Below, piece after piece: positions 10,007 through 20,460 of a stretch of 36,271 nucleotides of DNA (position 1 is its first letter; each line of letters opens with the position of its first letter). The stretch lies in contig QKYT01000354.1 of assembly GCA_003550305.1 (NCBI GenBank), forward strand, positions 24,844 through 61,114, read 5' to 3'. Position numbers and translations under genes: made by a program. The notes under the pieces are model-generated. The model was not told where the DNA came from, ran no database searches, and saw nothing but the letters and a program-made list of their open reading frames with translations. The DNA comes from Glomus cerebriforme (Eukaryota > Glomeromycota > Glomeromycetes > Glomerales > Glomeraceae).

Positions 10007-11146
10007 GTATGTTAGTAACTGGACATGGACAGGTAGGTTAGTAACTAGATATTGACAGGTAGGTTAGTAACTGGATATGGACAGGTAGGTTAATAACTGG
10101 ATATAGACAGGTAGGTTAATAACTGGATATAGACAGGTAGGTTAATAACTGGATATAGACAGGTAGGTTAATAACTGGATAGGCAGGTAGGTTAATAACT
10201 GGATAGGCAGGTAGGTTAATAACTGGATAGACAGGTAGGTTAATAACTGGGATATGGACAGGTAGGTTAATAACTGGATATATAGACAGGTAAGTTAATA
10301 ACTGGATATGNNNNNNNNNNNNNNNNNNNNNNNNNNNNNNNNNNNNNNNNNNNNNNNNNNNNNNNNNNNNNNNNNNNNNNNNNNNNNNNNNNNNNNNNNN
10401 NNNNNNNNNNNNNNNNNNNNNNNNNNNNNNNNNNNNNNNNNNNNNNNNNNNNNNNNNNNNNNNNNNNNNNNNNNNNNNNNNNNNNNNNNNNNNNNNNNNN
10501 NNNNNNNNNNNNNNNNNNNNNNNNNNNNNNNNNNNNNNNNNNNNNNNNNNNNNNNNNNNNNNNNNNNNNNNNNNNNNNNNNNNNNNNNNNNNNNNNNNNN
10601 NNNNNNNNNNNNNNNNNNNNNNNNNNNNNNNNNNNNNNNNNNNNNNNNNNNNNNNNNNNNNNNNNNNNNNNNNNNNNNNNNNNNNNNNNNNNNNNNNNNN
10701 NNNNNNNNNNNNNNNNNNNNNNNNNNNNNNNNNNNNNNNNNNNNNNNNNNNNNNNNNNNNNNNNNNNNNNNNNNNNNNNNNNNNNNNNNNNNNNNNNNNN
10801 NNNNNNNNNNNNNNNNNNNNNNNNNNNNNNNNNNNNNNNNNNNNNNNNNNNNNNNNNNNNNNNNNNNNNNNNNNNNNNNNNNNNNNNNNNNNNNNNNNNN
10901 NNNNNNNNNNNNNNNNNNNNNNNNNNNNNNNNNNNNNNNNNNNNNNNNNNNNNNNNNNNNNNNNNNNNNNNNNNNNNNNNNNNNNNNNNNNNNNNNNNNN
11001 NNNNNNNNNNNNNNNNNNNNNNNNNNNNNNNNNNNNNNNNNNNNNNNNNNNNNNNNNNNNNNNNNNNNNNNNNNNNNNNNATATAGACAGGTAAGTTAAT
11101 AACTGGATATATAGACAGGTAAGTTAATAACTAGACAGGTAGGTTA
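10007..11146 (+). repeat. 24-28 bp minisatellite containing the assembly gap
   Basis: Regular tandem units built on GGTAGGTTAATAACTGGATA followed by TAGACA (26 bp), GGCA or GACA (24 bp), or TATAGACA (28 bp, next to and after the gap, with GGTAAGTT). Sequence is present at 10007-10310 and 11081-11146; 770 N lie between, so true copy number is unknown. A TTATTAACTTATTTTT...TTAATAAT...TTAGA segment occurs on both sides (about 9832-9868 and 11224-11264), so the array sits between short direct repeats. Confidence 0.9.
10311..11080. other. Assembly gap (770 N)
   Basis: Unknown bases inside the minisatellite. Any reading frame across it is meaningless. Confidence 0.99.
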
Positions 11147-12864
11147 GAAAAAGATAGGCAGGCAGATTTATATGGATTGTTTAGATCTTAATATTACATT
11201 AGATAGATTTTTTTATCAATATATCAATTATTAACTTATTTTTATTTCTTAATAATGAATTAGATGGATTGAATATAAGAAGTTAAAATTTTCTTTCACA
11301 GCAGGTTAATTATTAAATTCACTATAGTTATTCAGTAGAAGTTTGCTCAATATCTAAAGTGAATTTAAACATTTTTTTGAGTTGCGAATGGTGTTGACGT
11401 CCTCGTCGTGCAACTTGGGTATTGATATTAATAAATACTTATTAATATTAATAGCAAACAAACACCAACTTATACTGAAATACAAATTGCCATGACAAAA
11501 TCGTGAATAACTTGGCGTACACATATGTTAGAAAAATAATTTTATTTTCTTTGATAAGGAATGACTAGAGCTATTTAATGAGCTTAAAATTACATGAATT
11601 GAATCACTGGTTCTTAAATGAATATATCCTAATGCTGAATGTTTTTGATTCACAAATTAGAGTAAATGATCATTTTACAAATAAATGTAAAATTATTTGA
11701 TTAGCTTACATATACGTTGAGAAATTAAAGATTTTGTAACTGCCATAAAATCTGTCATAAAAATTATTTCTTGTCAAAAAATTATTTTTACAGGAAAGCT
11801 TTGAGTTCTATTTACTTTATTTAAAAAGATTTTATCTATTATTTTAAATAATTTAATGAAAAAAATTAATAAAACAATCATACAAATTGAACGTATTGCC
11901 CATTAAATTTGCCACTGACACGCCAAAGGTTTTAACTTTCCTTTTTTGTATTTATGCATAACCATTTGTTATTTATTTACATTTTGTAGTAACGTTTTTT
12001 ATTTACTGTATTTTTTTTCTTTCTATATTTTCTTTCATTATAATTTATATTTTTCTTTTGTTAGTTTCAGCCATTTATTTTGTATCTTTTTTTTTTGTTT
12101 TTTTTTTGAAGCTCTTTTTTTCTTTTCTTCTTTCTTTTTCATCCTTTGGTATTTTGTTTGGGACGTAATTACCCTTGTCTTTATATTTTTATTTTTTCAT
12201 CTTCGGCTTCAGTTCTTTGATGTTTGTTTGGGATGTAATTACCCTTCATTTATTTTGATCTTGTGTACTTCTTTTATTGCAATTTCATTTCTTTATTTAA
12301 TTATTATTCTTATTCTTTTTGAGTTATTTTTGTGGGTTTTCTGGTTTTAAAATCAAATAAAATCGGGTTGTCAAATAAAGTTATAAAATAAATTAAAGAA
12401 AAATGCATTGAAAAATTTTTTTTATTGACATTTACATAATAAAAAAATTAAAGAGAAATTATACTAAAATCGTATAGGAACAAAGACAACGGTTTCTAAG
12501 TAATAATGCCAAAAAAAATTTTTTTTTTGTTAAAAAAAATTAATCATTGATAAAAGTCACGTGCTTGTGACAGAGTGAGTTAAAGATTTGACCCAAAAAA
12601 CCGGTAATTTGCTATAAAAGTAAAATTTACTATATTTGGTAATAATGATCAGCATGATGTCTTCGACATCATAATGGAGACATCATCCTACACATTGATG
12701 TCTAGGCATTAACCTTTTAACCTTTTGTCAACGGTGGCTTGCGATAGATTCTTTCATCCTTTACTAAATTTAGAATAGCGATTTGATCGGCAATCAAATA
12801 AAATTAATAATAGTCGTTTCACTAATATAAATAAATAATACATGAAGTGTTTCATAATTTTTGA
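11147..12864. other. Spacer: AT-rich sequence, pyrimidine tract and upstream region of the next gene
   Basis: 11147-11940 shows nothing recognisable. 11946-12350 is strongly T-rich and low in complexity; its long open frame (mostly F, S, Y, I) is not credible as protein. It holds two copies of TGTTTGGGAYGTAATTACCC about 70 bp apart (near 12156 and 12225). At 12654-12672 ATGATGTC-TTC-GACATCAT is a perfect 8-bp-arm hairpin, with further GACATC and GATGTC words up to about 12705, some 240-290 bases upstream of the next ATG. Confidence 0.5.
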
Positions 12865-12873
12865 TATATAAAG
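12865..12873 (+). promoter_or_regulatory. TATA box of the membrane protein gene
   Basis: TATATAAAG lies 74 bases before the ATG at 12947, in a stretch that turns less AT-rich (ACGCTAGTCTAACTCC) just downstream, as expected for a short 5' leader. Confidence 0.6.
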
Positions 12874-12946
12874 ACGCTAGTCTAACTCCACTCATTTCCA
12901 AATCTCCGGATCAGCAATTGCGCTGAATTTTTGAAGGTCATCAAAG

Positions 12947-13969
12947 ATGGTTGCTCCAACTGTCTACAATAATAACACTTATACAGGAGATTTAGATTCC
13001 CCTGAATTGAACTTCAAGTTTATTCTAAAACTCTTTTCATTTTTCGGCGTGGCTCTATCAATATTCTTCAATAGACCAACGCGAGACAAGCTATCCACTT
13101 TTTCTTGCATTTATAATCGTTCCCTTCATATTCAAATAGGAGTTGTATCTCTCATAACGTGGGCTTTAATCGTCTTATTTAATCAGAATGTGGACACATT
13201 TTCGATTGTGAGTAATGGGAATCCAGTTGGGAATAATGGAGGTCATACGCCTTCTAGTTTATTTTATGCTGCAGTCGGTATATCAATTTTTCAGATTTTG
13301 TTTGGAGCATTTATTTGCTTCTTTAAACGAAAAATCTTTGGGATGCATGTTGGATTTTTCAGCATGCTTCAATTGGCATTTATGGTGGACATACTTATGA
13401 TGGTTTTTAATATCGTGGCAATCATCACTTCCTATGTTAGAGTACCGAAAACAATGTTAATTGGTTGTATAGTTGTTGTCATCACATTAATTTTGTGTAT
13501 GATATTTATGTCGAACCAATTTAAATTGTATGTAGCGTTCATGAAAAATAATAATCCAAATTATGATGGAAGATCACGGATTATCATACATGAGGGGCGT
13601 GATCCAAAGAAGGTTTTCAAACGGTTAGGATGCTTTGCAGCTTTCTATGGGTTTGTGGTACGAGTGTGTTACTTTTGTTACGCTATGGTGATCTTATGGA
13701 TTAGTGTCCTTTTACCAGATTATGGTGCAAATAATGTTGTCAATTCAATCTCCTTAGTAATATTTGGTTTCGTGGGAAAGACATTATTAACACGTACGTT
13801 GATAACGAATTATCGAGCAGATCGTGCATCACTATTAGAATTTGTCTCATCTGATAAGTTAACAAAGCAAAATATTATAAATTTACATCGTGGATTTGAT
13901 GATGTGATTAAGGAGACAATACAAAATGATGCAAAATATGTGCCACTTATGTTCAGGCCAGCTATGTAA
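12947..13969 (+). CDS. Multi-pass membrane protein of unknown function (340 aa)
   Basis: Single uninterrupted exon, ATG at 12947 in the context AAAGATGG, stop TAA at 13967-13969. I do not recognise the family. Hydrophobic segments fall at about residues 24-41, 62-78, 104-126, 138-162, 169-188, 228-257 and 263-280, giving six or seven membrane helices. A glycine/asparagine-rich loop lies at 87-101 (SNGNPVGNNGGHTP), a basic loop at 196-226 and a hydrophilic tail from about 286. There is no signal peptide and no motif I can tie to a transporter or receptor class. Codon use is less AT-biased than the tandem membrane family at 26411-29840 and the two do not look related in sequence. A well-placed TATA box and a GATGTC/GACATC cluster upstream suggest a regulated gene. 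Confidence 0.75.
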   Translation: MVAPTVYNNNTYTGDLDSPELNFKFILKLFSFFGVALSIFFNRPTRDKLSTFSCIYNRSLHIQIGVVSLITWALIVLFNQNVDTFSIVSNGNPVGNNGGHTPSSLFYAAVGISIFQILFGAFICFFKRKIFGMHVGFFSMLQLAFMVDILMMVFNIVAIITSYVRVPKTMLIGCIVVVITLILCMIFMSNQFKLYVAFMKNNNPNYDGRSRIIIHEGRDPKKVFKRLGCFAAFYGFVVRVCYFCYAMVILWISVLLPDYGANNVVNSISLVIFGFVGKTLLTRTLITNYRADRASLLEFVSSDKLTKQNIINLHRGFDDVIKETIQNDAKYVPLMFRPAM

Positions 13970-14675
13970 TTGTAAAATTGAAAGCTTCTTATTTTATAAG
14001 AATTGTTATTTTATAAATTATTGTTTGATTGAGAAAGAATTTAGATTTAATTAGTTTTATTAATTTACTTATTTGTTTAAAATTTTAATTTTTGTTTATT
14101 ATTTTAAATCTAGAATCCTATATTTATTTAAGAAGATTTATAAACTTTCTCATAACAAGTATCCATTTTTCTTTGTCAAATATCAGAACAAACTGTAATT
14201 TATTATCTCAATAATGTACAGTACTGTATAATACTTTGATAAATCACATATTTATCTATCCAAGAATAAATCTCATAACTTATTATTATGTTTTAGGTAA
14301 ATTTCTCATCTTAATAATAACAAAATTTGATCGAAAAAGATTAAGGAAAAAGCAATAAGCAACTAATTTTTACAATCTTTTGACTTAGTATTACATACAA
14401 ACATATCGGTCGATCGAGGAAGTCCGTTGATCAATTAAGAGACGTTCAATTCCATAGTAAAAAAAAAAAAAATTTGGGGAATGAGTCAAGAAATTATCAT
14501 TAAACAAGACATTTTTATAATAAAATTACTGTGATACTTGGACAAAATAAACATTGCCAACTTTACAAGCTGCTATCACGCACCCATTTCGTAAAGTTAT
14601 TATCTAACGCAGATTTTATGAGACCAAACTCTAGATACAGTACATGATAAATTCTGTATTTAAAGTTAAAACTAT
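13970..14675. other. AT-rich spacer
   Basis: No gene seen. TACAGTACTGTA, a perfect palindrome, lies at 14217-14228. Confidence 0.4.
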
Positions 14676-15061
14676 TTAAATTAGAATTCCTAAGTTAGGA
14701 TCTTGAGTAATTCCTAAATAACTACTATGTTTACAATTATAAGCTTTCCATTCCGAATAATAATCATAAAATGTCTTGAGTTAAAATAAAAAGGTTATTA
14801 ATATATGCATGATTTATCATACCTCGTTCAGCCCCTTAGATGTGATATTTTTAGAATCATTGAGTTTATTGTATAATTATATTCGCGATAATTAGGATTA
14901 AATCTGAAAATTTGGCCATCAATCCAAGTAGCTTTATAAATTTCGCTAAATCCGCCTTCAGCAATAAATTTTATGGTTTTGAATTTGTAATAGGGAACAA
15001 ACTCCATTCTTTCTTTCTTCTTGTTTAATATAATTTGTTTGTGTATATCTGATGTCCCCAT
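14676..15061 (-). pseudogene. Protein kinase pseudogene, N-lobe only
   Basis: On the minus strand an ATG at 15061 opens 77 codons. They contain KTIKFIAEGGFSEIYKATW, the glycine-rich loop and following strand of a Rhizophagus-type kinase. A small deletion then shifts the frame just where the VAVK lysine strand should be. In the neighbouring frame the original text resumes as NDSKNITSKGLNE, ends at a GTATGA donor (14822) and, after about 48 nt with an AAG acceptor, continues as TFYDYYSEWKAYNCKHSSY and LGITQDPN, stopping at 14676-14678. The helix after the lysine strand and the G-I-T-Q-D-P turn are therefore present. The hinge, catalytic loop and C-lobe are absent, and so probably is the catalytic lysine, so it cannot be an active kinase. 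Confidence 0.75.
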
Positions 15062-16017
15062 TTGATTTACGAATTTTCTTCATTTGATTTGACTATGGTA
15101 TGGTTGTGTTGGATGAATTAAAGATGTATCGTTTGATATTAAAAAGTCAATTTTTAAGTTTATAATTTGTCATGATTAATTTTTTTTTGATCAAGAAAAC
15201 TGTTTGTTATAAACAAGAAGAAAATTCCAAGCATAATTCCATAGAAGTTTTTAATATGATTTGAGAACATTTGGCCGAAATTGATTGATTAATATGGCAA
15301 GAATTCTATAGATATTTCCCTATACGTTCCGTTGCAGAATTCTAGAAAATTGCTACTTCAATATGAGTTGATTGACATTATACGACATATGAGAAAATCA
15401 AAAAATTTCTCCTCTCGTTAATAAGCTAATTTTTACCTTAAATTATGTTTAGAGGAGTATTTTTTAGCGCTAGGTTTTTGTCGTAAATTTTGACTTGTAG
15501 CGTATTGTAACAATAACAGATAATTGATAATGTTAAATTTACATTTTATACAATATTATTCTAGTTTTAAAGATAATCCAAAAATTTTGCAATAAATAAA
15601 TTAAAAATCTGGGAACAAAAGTATTATAAAAGTATATAATAGAGAATTTATCATACAAAATTGTAGATATCAAACGTATAATTATACAATTATTATTTTT
15701 ATATGTGATTATTTTCAAATGTAGTAAACAATTAAATCTAACAAAGTATAGAAACTTTTGGTTGTAAGAATTTGTTAATGCATGATGAAACCAGTCATGC
15801 ACATCAGATATACAATCAAATGGGGTCGAATATATATGATCAAAATTTGATAGAAAATAACACTTCGCAAAAATATAATTACTGTTGCAAAGAATTTTTG
15901 AAAAGAGAAAAGAAATTACTCAGATATCATTAAAATTTTGGATCTTAATTAATATGAATATCGTACAACTTTCCTTTCAATAATTGTATTTGTTACAATG
16001 AAGTACTTTATTCACCT
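15062..16017. other. AT-rich spacer
   Basis: No supported gene. The open frame at 15539-15802 on the minus strand has no recognisable content. Confidence 0.35.
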
Positions 16018-16245
16018 TCAAACTGAAGATCCAAGTGATATATTCTGTAATTTCTGAAGAATTGCAGTAACTGAACTTCTATTTCCATGTTGCTTAATAC
16101 CAGCTGTTCTACATTGTCGTCGATGCTTTGAGTTATTTATAAAGAAAGTTAGTTCTGTATATGTAAATGAAGTATGCGAATGATAGCAAGCAAACTTCTT
16201 ATCTGGTGGAAACTGCGGATCGATTTGAAAATTCTTATATAGACG
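16018..16245 (-). pseudogene. Unidentified coding-like stretch (75 codons)
   Basis: Minus-strand frame open from 16245 (preceded by a TAA) to a TGA at 16018-16020. It reads like genuine protein: LYKNFQIDPQFPPDKKF, then ACYHSHTSFTYTELTFF, then RRQCRTAGIKQHGNRSS, with balanced residues and higher GC than its surroundings. No methionine start and no clear splice sites border it, so it is either an internal exon of an unseen gene or a relic. I do not recognise the family. Confidence 0.35.
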
Positions 16246-16370
16246 TTAATACCTTCGGTCTATAAAATTTTAATGATTAAAGCGTTTCCTGGTATATTCC
16301 GACTATTATATCATAAATATTTCATGATTAATTTTATGAGGTTATTGTCTGAGAATAATACGAAATGATC

Positions 16371-16985
16371 TAAAATTTTTTAATGACGACTTTTATGAAA
16401 TTTTTTTTAAAAATAAAATTTTCATTGTGCATAAAAAAATTATTTTTGATCCAATAATAAATTATTCAAATGAAATCAAAACATATGCACAGTATGGGTT
16501 CAATTTAAAAAAAATAATTTTAAAAGCAAAAAAAAAGCAATTTTCATTTTCCACCAATATTCATTAATAAAATAATTTTTCCGCATTCTGAATACTGTAA
16601 ATATATCTTTTATTTAACATTAAAAATACAAAATATTTTGAGATAACAATAATTTGAAGAAAAAATTACTAAGAAAATGATGGTTATTTTATTAGTCAAT
16701 TATGCAATTGTAACATAATTTTACATTGTTCTTTTGAATAAAATGTATATAATTATAACATACACTTTTTACTTTATCATGGACTAGACTGCTAGACAAA
16801 CAAAAATAAGGTCTCACAAAAATTCTCAATTTTTAAGTAAGAAATTTAACGCGTCTATTTTTAAAGGGTGCACTGCTACGCCTCTGCGTATATAAAATTT
16901 TAAACTTTTATGATGCAAGAAATTTAATTCTTAGTGACTTTTTCATAATTTTATTAGCAACTTTTATTTTTATATTTTATATTTA
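16371..16985 (+). repeat. Orphan copy of the upstream block of the tandem membrane-protein family
   Basis: Segments in the same order as those upstream of the genes at 26411 and 28728: TTAATGACGACTTTTATGAAA, ATTATTTTTGATCCAA, TTCTGAATACTGTAAATATA, GTAACATAATTTTACATTGT, ACACTTTTTACTTTATCATG, GGGTGCACTGCTACGCCT, TTCTTAGTGACTTTTTCATA. No copy of the gene follows, so the duplication was partial or the gene has been lost. Confidence 0.75.
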
Positions 16986-17949
16986 TTTTTAATAAGAGAT
17001 TGGACAAATAAAATAGACGACACTAAATATGTATAATAATGTTAAATCCAGTTCATCAAGATGTTTTTGACTTATAGGATCTACAGAAAAATCTATGGAA
17101 ACCTAAGCAGAACCAATATATTCCGATTACCCTGTGCCGGAATATGTTGGAAATGGATCCAATGGATCCGCAGAATAAAGTATATTAATCAGAGGGTATT
17201 TAAAAATATTTTTTAATCATATATCTTATACAATTTTAATTAATTTTTTTTACTTACCTTAAGAGCCGAACTGAATACCTCAGTAACGATATTAATATAT
17301 CATGCAATCTAACTACTGCATTATTTAATTTTTTTTTAAATTACTTATATTATATTTTATATTTATTCTAAAAATTTTTTTTTGGTTAAAAAAAATTATA
17401 TGGAACGTCCACGTTGTTCAACAAATGTATCTTGAGTTAAGCAAAGCAATTAATAAAGTTTTGTTTTATACATTTATATTGACATATTTTTGTTATATTG
17501 CGCTATTAATAATTTCTTGAATTCCGCAGTTATACCATTAAAGAATTCTACAGATTTTAGATGAAATTTTATATTTCACAGAAATCTATAATAAAATTCG
17601 ATGTATAGAGTTCCACATGTTTCCAAACTAGCCTATGTGGTATTATGTAGATTGATCAACCTAAAAATTTCGAGATGAAGTTCAATGTGTTCCCCTTTTT
17701 CTTAAATATGATTGGCTAAAAAATGACAGTTATGTGGCACAGCAGCCACAAATTTTATGTAACTTTATCTTAAAAAAATATTTTGGCCTTATTTTTTATC
17801 AAAATATTCTTTCTTCATATATAACAAAAAGAAGAAATTTTCAATATTTTCAACACTTGTTGAATAAAATGATTTATATGTTTTATTAAATTTTAACAAA
17901 AATTTTTAAAAATAAAAATATTTTTATTCATCCACATAAAATATTAATA
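16986..17949. other. AT-rich spacer
   Basis: No supported gene. A short coding-like run with an internal stop (about 17038-17168) is too weak to call. Confidence 0.35.
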
Positions 17950-18470
17950 TTCACATTACTTAATGTATCTGAGTATTTCTATACCTAATAAACAACTCCG
18001 ATTATTTAATAAAGGTCAGTTTAGGTTAGAAATTATGCTATAAACTAAAAAACACAATAAATTTCATTACAAAAATGATAATTAACTCTATGAAAACTTA
18101 CTCAAGCATGATGAAAATCAATATCTAAATATTTTCATATCCATTAAACAACTTTGCTTATTCAATAAAAGTTAATTTTATTTGACCAAAGTCTTTAAAT
18201 TACGCTACAAAGTGCCTGCATAAAAATATAATAAAAATGAGTATAACTTTATGAATATTTAAGTTAGCTTAATAAAAATTAATATATGAATAGTTTCATA
18301 TCTATTGAACAACTTTACTTAGTCTTTAAGAAGCATTGCTTAATCATATCTTCCAAACAATTTTACTTAGTTTAGTAAAGTGTTTCCAAAGTGTTGAAAT
18401 TTTTCTATAAAGTTTCTAAAAATAAAAAACACGTTTATTAAAATTTCTACATGTTGTAAATAAACTTTTA
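17950..18470 (+). repeat. Degenerate tandem repeat, about 156-161 bp per unit
   Basis: The phrase AACAACTYYGMTTATT-like recurs at 17991, 18147 and 18308, each preceded by CATATCYATT-like text and followed by similar AT-rich sequence with ACTYTATGAA. A fourth, more eroded trace (AACAATTTTACTTAG) is at 18356. Roughly 70-80 percent similar by eye. Confidence 0.6.
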
Positions 18471-18507
18471 GAAAATTTAAAGTGTGTAGTTTATCTTTGG
18501 AGTGTAA

Positions 18508-18535
18508 GTGATATCAGTGGTTGCACCACTATCAC
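18508..18535 (+). other. Compact hairpin
   Basis: GTGAT (18508-18512) pairs with ATCAC (18531-18535) and inside it GTGGT (18517-18521) pairs with ACCAC (18525-18529) around TGC. It lies in a GC-richer patch at the left border of the fold-back element. Confidence 0.45.
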
Positions 18536-18635
18536 GTGGAGGAGCAGTATAAACCCCTGGAACAGCCGAACAGATTATGATTCCCCTGACAAATTATATG
18601 GTGTGTCACATAATAGAGCCCGGGACTTATAGTCA

Positions 18636-19992
18636 TTTATCTATGAAGCACCGTTCTGATCAAAAACCCCGGGTAGTTATTCTGGATGCATCCAGGGTAA
18701 TTGGTCAAAAATCCTACCCTGCATGTATCTGGGGTAACACTTTGGATGCATCTGGAATAGTACCCAGGATTTTTGCACATCTACCCTGAATCAAAACTTT
18801 CTACCCACATTTTGATTTCAGGTTTGGGTAACGAAATGTGTAAGTTTCGCAACGTTTTGTTGCGAAATTTATTTTTTTTTTAATTATAAACGTTGATTAA
18901 CGTTCCTTTATTTTTTTTTACAGGTTTCAGTTCAGGACAATGAAATGGTAAGTTTCACAACATTTTGCTGCGAAACTTCTTTAATTAGAAACGTTGATTA
19001 GCATTTCGTTTATTCTTTTCTTTATAGGTTTCAGGTTTGGGTAATGAAATGGGTAAGTTTCGCAATATTTGTTGTGAACCTTCTTCCTTTTTTTTTAATA
19101 AGAAATGTTGATTAACATTTCGTTTATTCTTTTTTTTTATAGGTTTCGGGTTTGGGTAATGAAATTGCGGAACTTTTTTCTTTTTTTATTTATTATTTTT
19201 TTTTTTAATTAGGAACGCATATCTTAGTTTTTTTTTTGTTTTTTTATTAGAAGCATTCTTTTTTACCTTATGTTGGTTTCAGATTTTGGACATTAGAAAC
19301 ACCGAAACATTAAGTTAATTGTGAAACTGATTTTTTTTTTAGAAAGGAACATTTTCTAATGTTTTAATTTTTTTTTTATAGTTTTTGGAATCTTTGGATC
19401 AAGTTTAGGATACAACTAGTTTCATAGGTACCTTTGAAACTTAGTTTCTCTTTTGCTTTTTTCATTAGAAAGGATTTCATTGGATATTTTTATTTTATAA
19501 GCTAGGCTCGGCTTCTATTTTTGGAAGATGGAAGATAATAAGTTTTGCAAGTAAATTTTGAAACTATATTTTTTGCAAAAAACTTTTATTTATAAACTTT
19601 AACTAAATTCTTCTCTAAAGAAGTGTATAATTTAACATTAATTTTAAATAAATATAATATTAATTTAGTTGAAAACACGTCAAAAACGCATACTGTTACA
19701 ATTATAAATCATTTCATTAACAACTTTCTTCTTTAATAATTATTAATATAATTTAAAATTAATGTTGTTGATAATAAATATCCAAATTATTTTATTAAAA
19801 TATGTTGAAAATTTGCCCAAATTATTTTGAAAATTCAGCCGGNTTGAAAACATCACATACGATGTCGATCAGTGATAATATCCATCCCGGGTAGAGTTTG
19901 ATCCAGGGTAAATATGCGAAAATCCCAAGTACTACCCTAGATGCATCCAGGGTAACTATCCGGGATTTTTGATCAAGACGGCGCTTCATATT
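18636..19992. mobile_element. Fold-back or MITE-like element with long inverted arms
   Basis: The left arm (about 18636-18808) and right arm (about 19880-19992) are inverted copies. In the left-arm direction both read TATGAAGC, CCGTYYTGATCAAAAA, then CCCGGRTAGTT, the TGGATGCATCC palindrome, AGGGTA, then GGATTTTYGCA, ACCCTGRATCAAA and CTACCC. The left arm has about 60 bp extra that looks like an internal duplication of the same motifs. No transposase is visible inside; the interior is the repeat array described separately, then AT-rich filler. The arms are distinctly GC-rich against the background. This resembles a non-autonomous DNA element, but I did not find a target-site duplication. Short open frames in the arms (18577-18789 plus strand, 19822-20022 minus strand) resemble each other only because the arms are copies. 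Confidence 0.6.
18820..19170 (+). repeat. Array of about 105-bp repeats shaped like mini-exons with splice signals
   Basis: Four units with acceptor-like AG at 18820-18821, 18922-18923, 19026-19027 and 19141-19142 (periods 102, 104, 115). Units 2-4 have a T-rich run and CAG or TAG, then a 24-25 base core like GTTTCAGGTTTGGGTAATGA, then (units 1-3) GTAAGTTT. Each donor is followed by an inverted pair, clearest as TTTCGCAAC/GTTGCGAAA at about 18844-18866. Later comes a second one, AACGTTgattAACGTT in unit 1 and AATGTTgattAACATT in unit 3. Unit 4 has lost its donor, and traces of the pattern continue to about 19600. Whether any of it is transcribed or spliced is unknown. Confidence 0.6.
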
Positions 19993-20200
19993 TATCATTA
20001 TCTGTTTTATGCCATTATGCATATATGTATTACGAGCGATATTTTTCTTTCATATTTTTTGTCGATCATTTTCAGCCCATGCACTGAGGCATGCATTCAT
20101 TTTTATTTAGCCTTTTAAAGTATATTGATATCTTTCAACTTGTATTTTTTGCTAATGGTCCACTTCTATTCTCTCTCTTTCTAATGCTAAAAACATCCAC

Positions 20201-20460
20201 TCTCATGGTCAATTTAAGTTAAAAAAAAATCGACAAAGTTTATGGGTTGCTATAATTTAACTTTGACATTCAGAAATAAGAGAAAACTTTAAAAAAAATT
20301 CGTAAAAACACCGGTTCCTAAATAAATTACATACCGAGTTAATAGCTGACTTTCATAGTCAGTTTAAGTTAAAAAAAATTGACAAAAACTTATCGTAGTC
20401 GTTATTTAACTTCGCCATTTCAAAACAAGAAAACCTCTAAAGAAACCCGTAGAGAAGCAC
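20201..20460 (+). repeat. 150-bp direct repeat, two copies
   Basis: TCTCATGGTCAATTTAAGTT (20201) and TTTCATAGTCAGTTTAAGTT (20351) start two copies that both continue with A-runs, GACAAA, ATTTAACTT, AAGARAAAC and CCGTA- or TCGTA-like text. The copies lie just upstream of the kinase gene. Confidence 0.6.

Noticed and set aside
10007..10310. Regular short repeats resembling a CRISPR array
   Set aside because: Units are contiguous with no unique spacers, and the genome is eukaryotic; it is a minisatellite.
10308..11099. Open frame across the N gap
   Set aside because: It consists of unknown bases; no coding evidence.
11946..12350. 134-codon open frame
   Set aside because: Low-complexity T-rich sequence translating mostly to F, S, Y and I; no domain. 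The long frame is an effect of composition.
15539..15802. Minus-strand 87-codon open frame
   Set aside because: AT-rich, no domain and no promoter or splice context; not supported.
17038..17168. Short coding-like run starting MLNPVHQDVFDL
   Set aside because: Internal stop after twelve codons, no similarity I recognise, too short to separate from chance.
18577..20022. Two short frames (18577-18789 plus strand, 19822-20022 minus strand) with similar translations
   Set aside because: Their similarity arises because they lie in the inverted arms of the fold-back element; both lack any domain.
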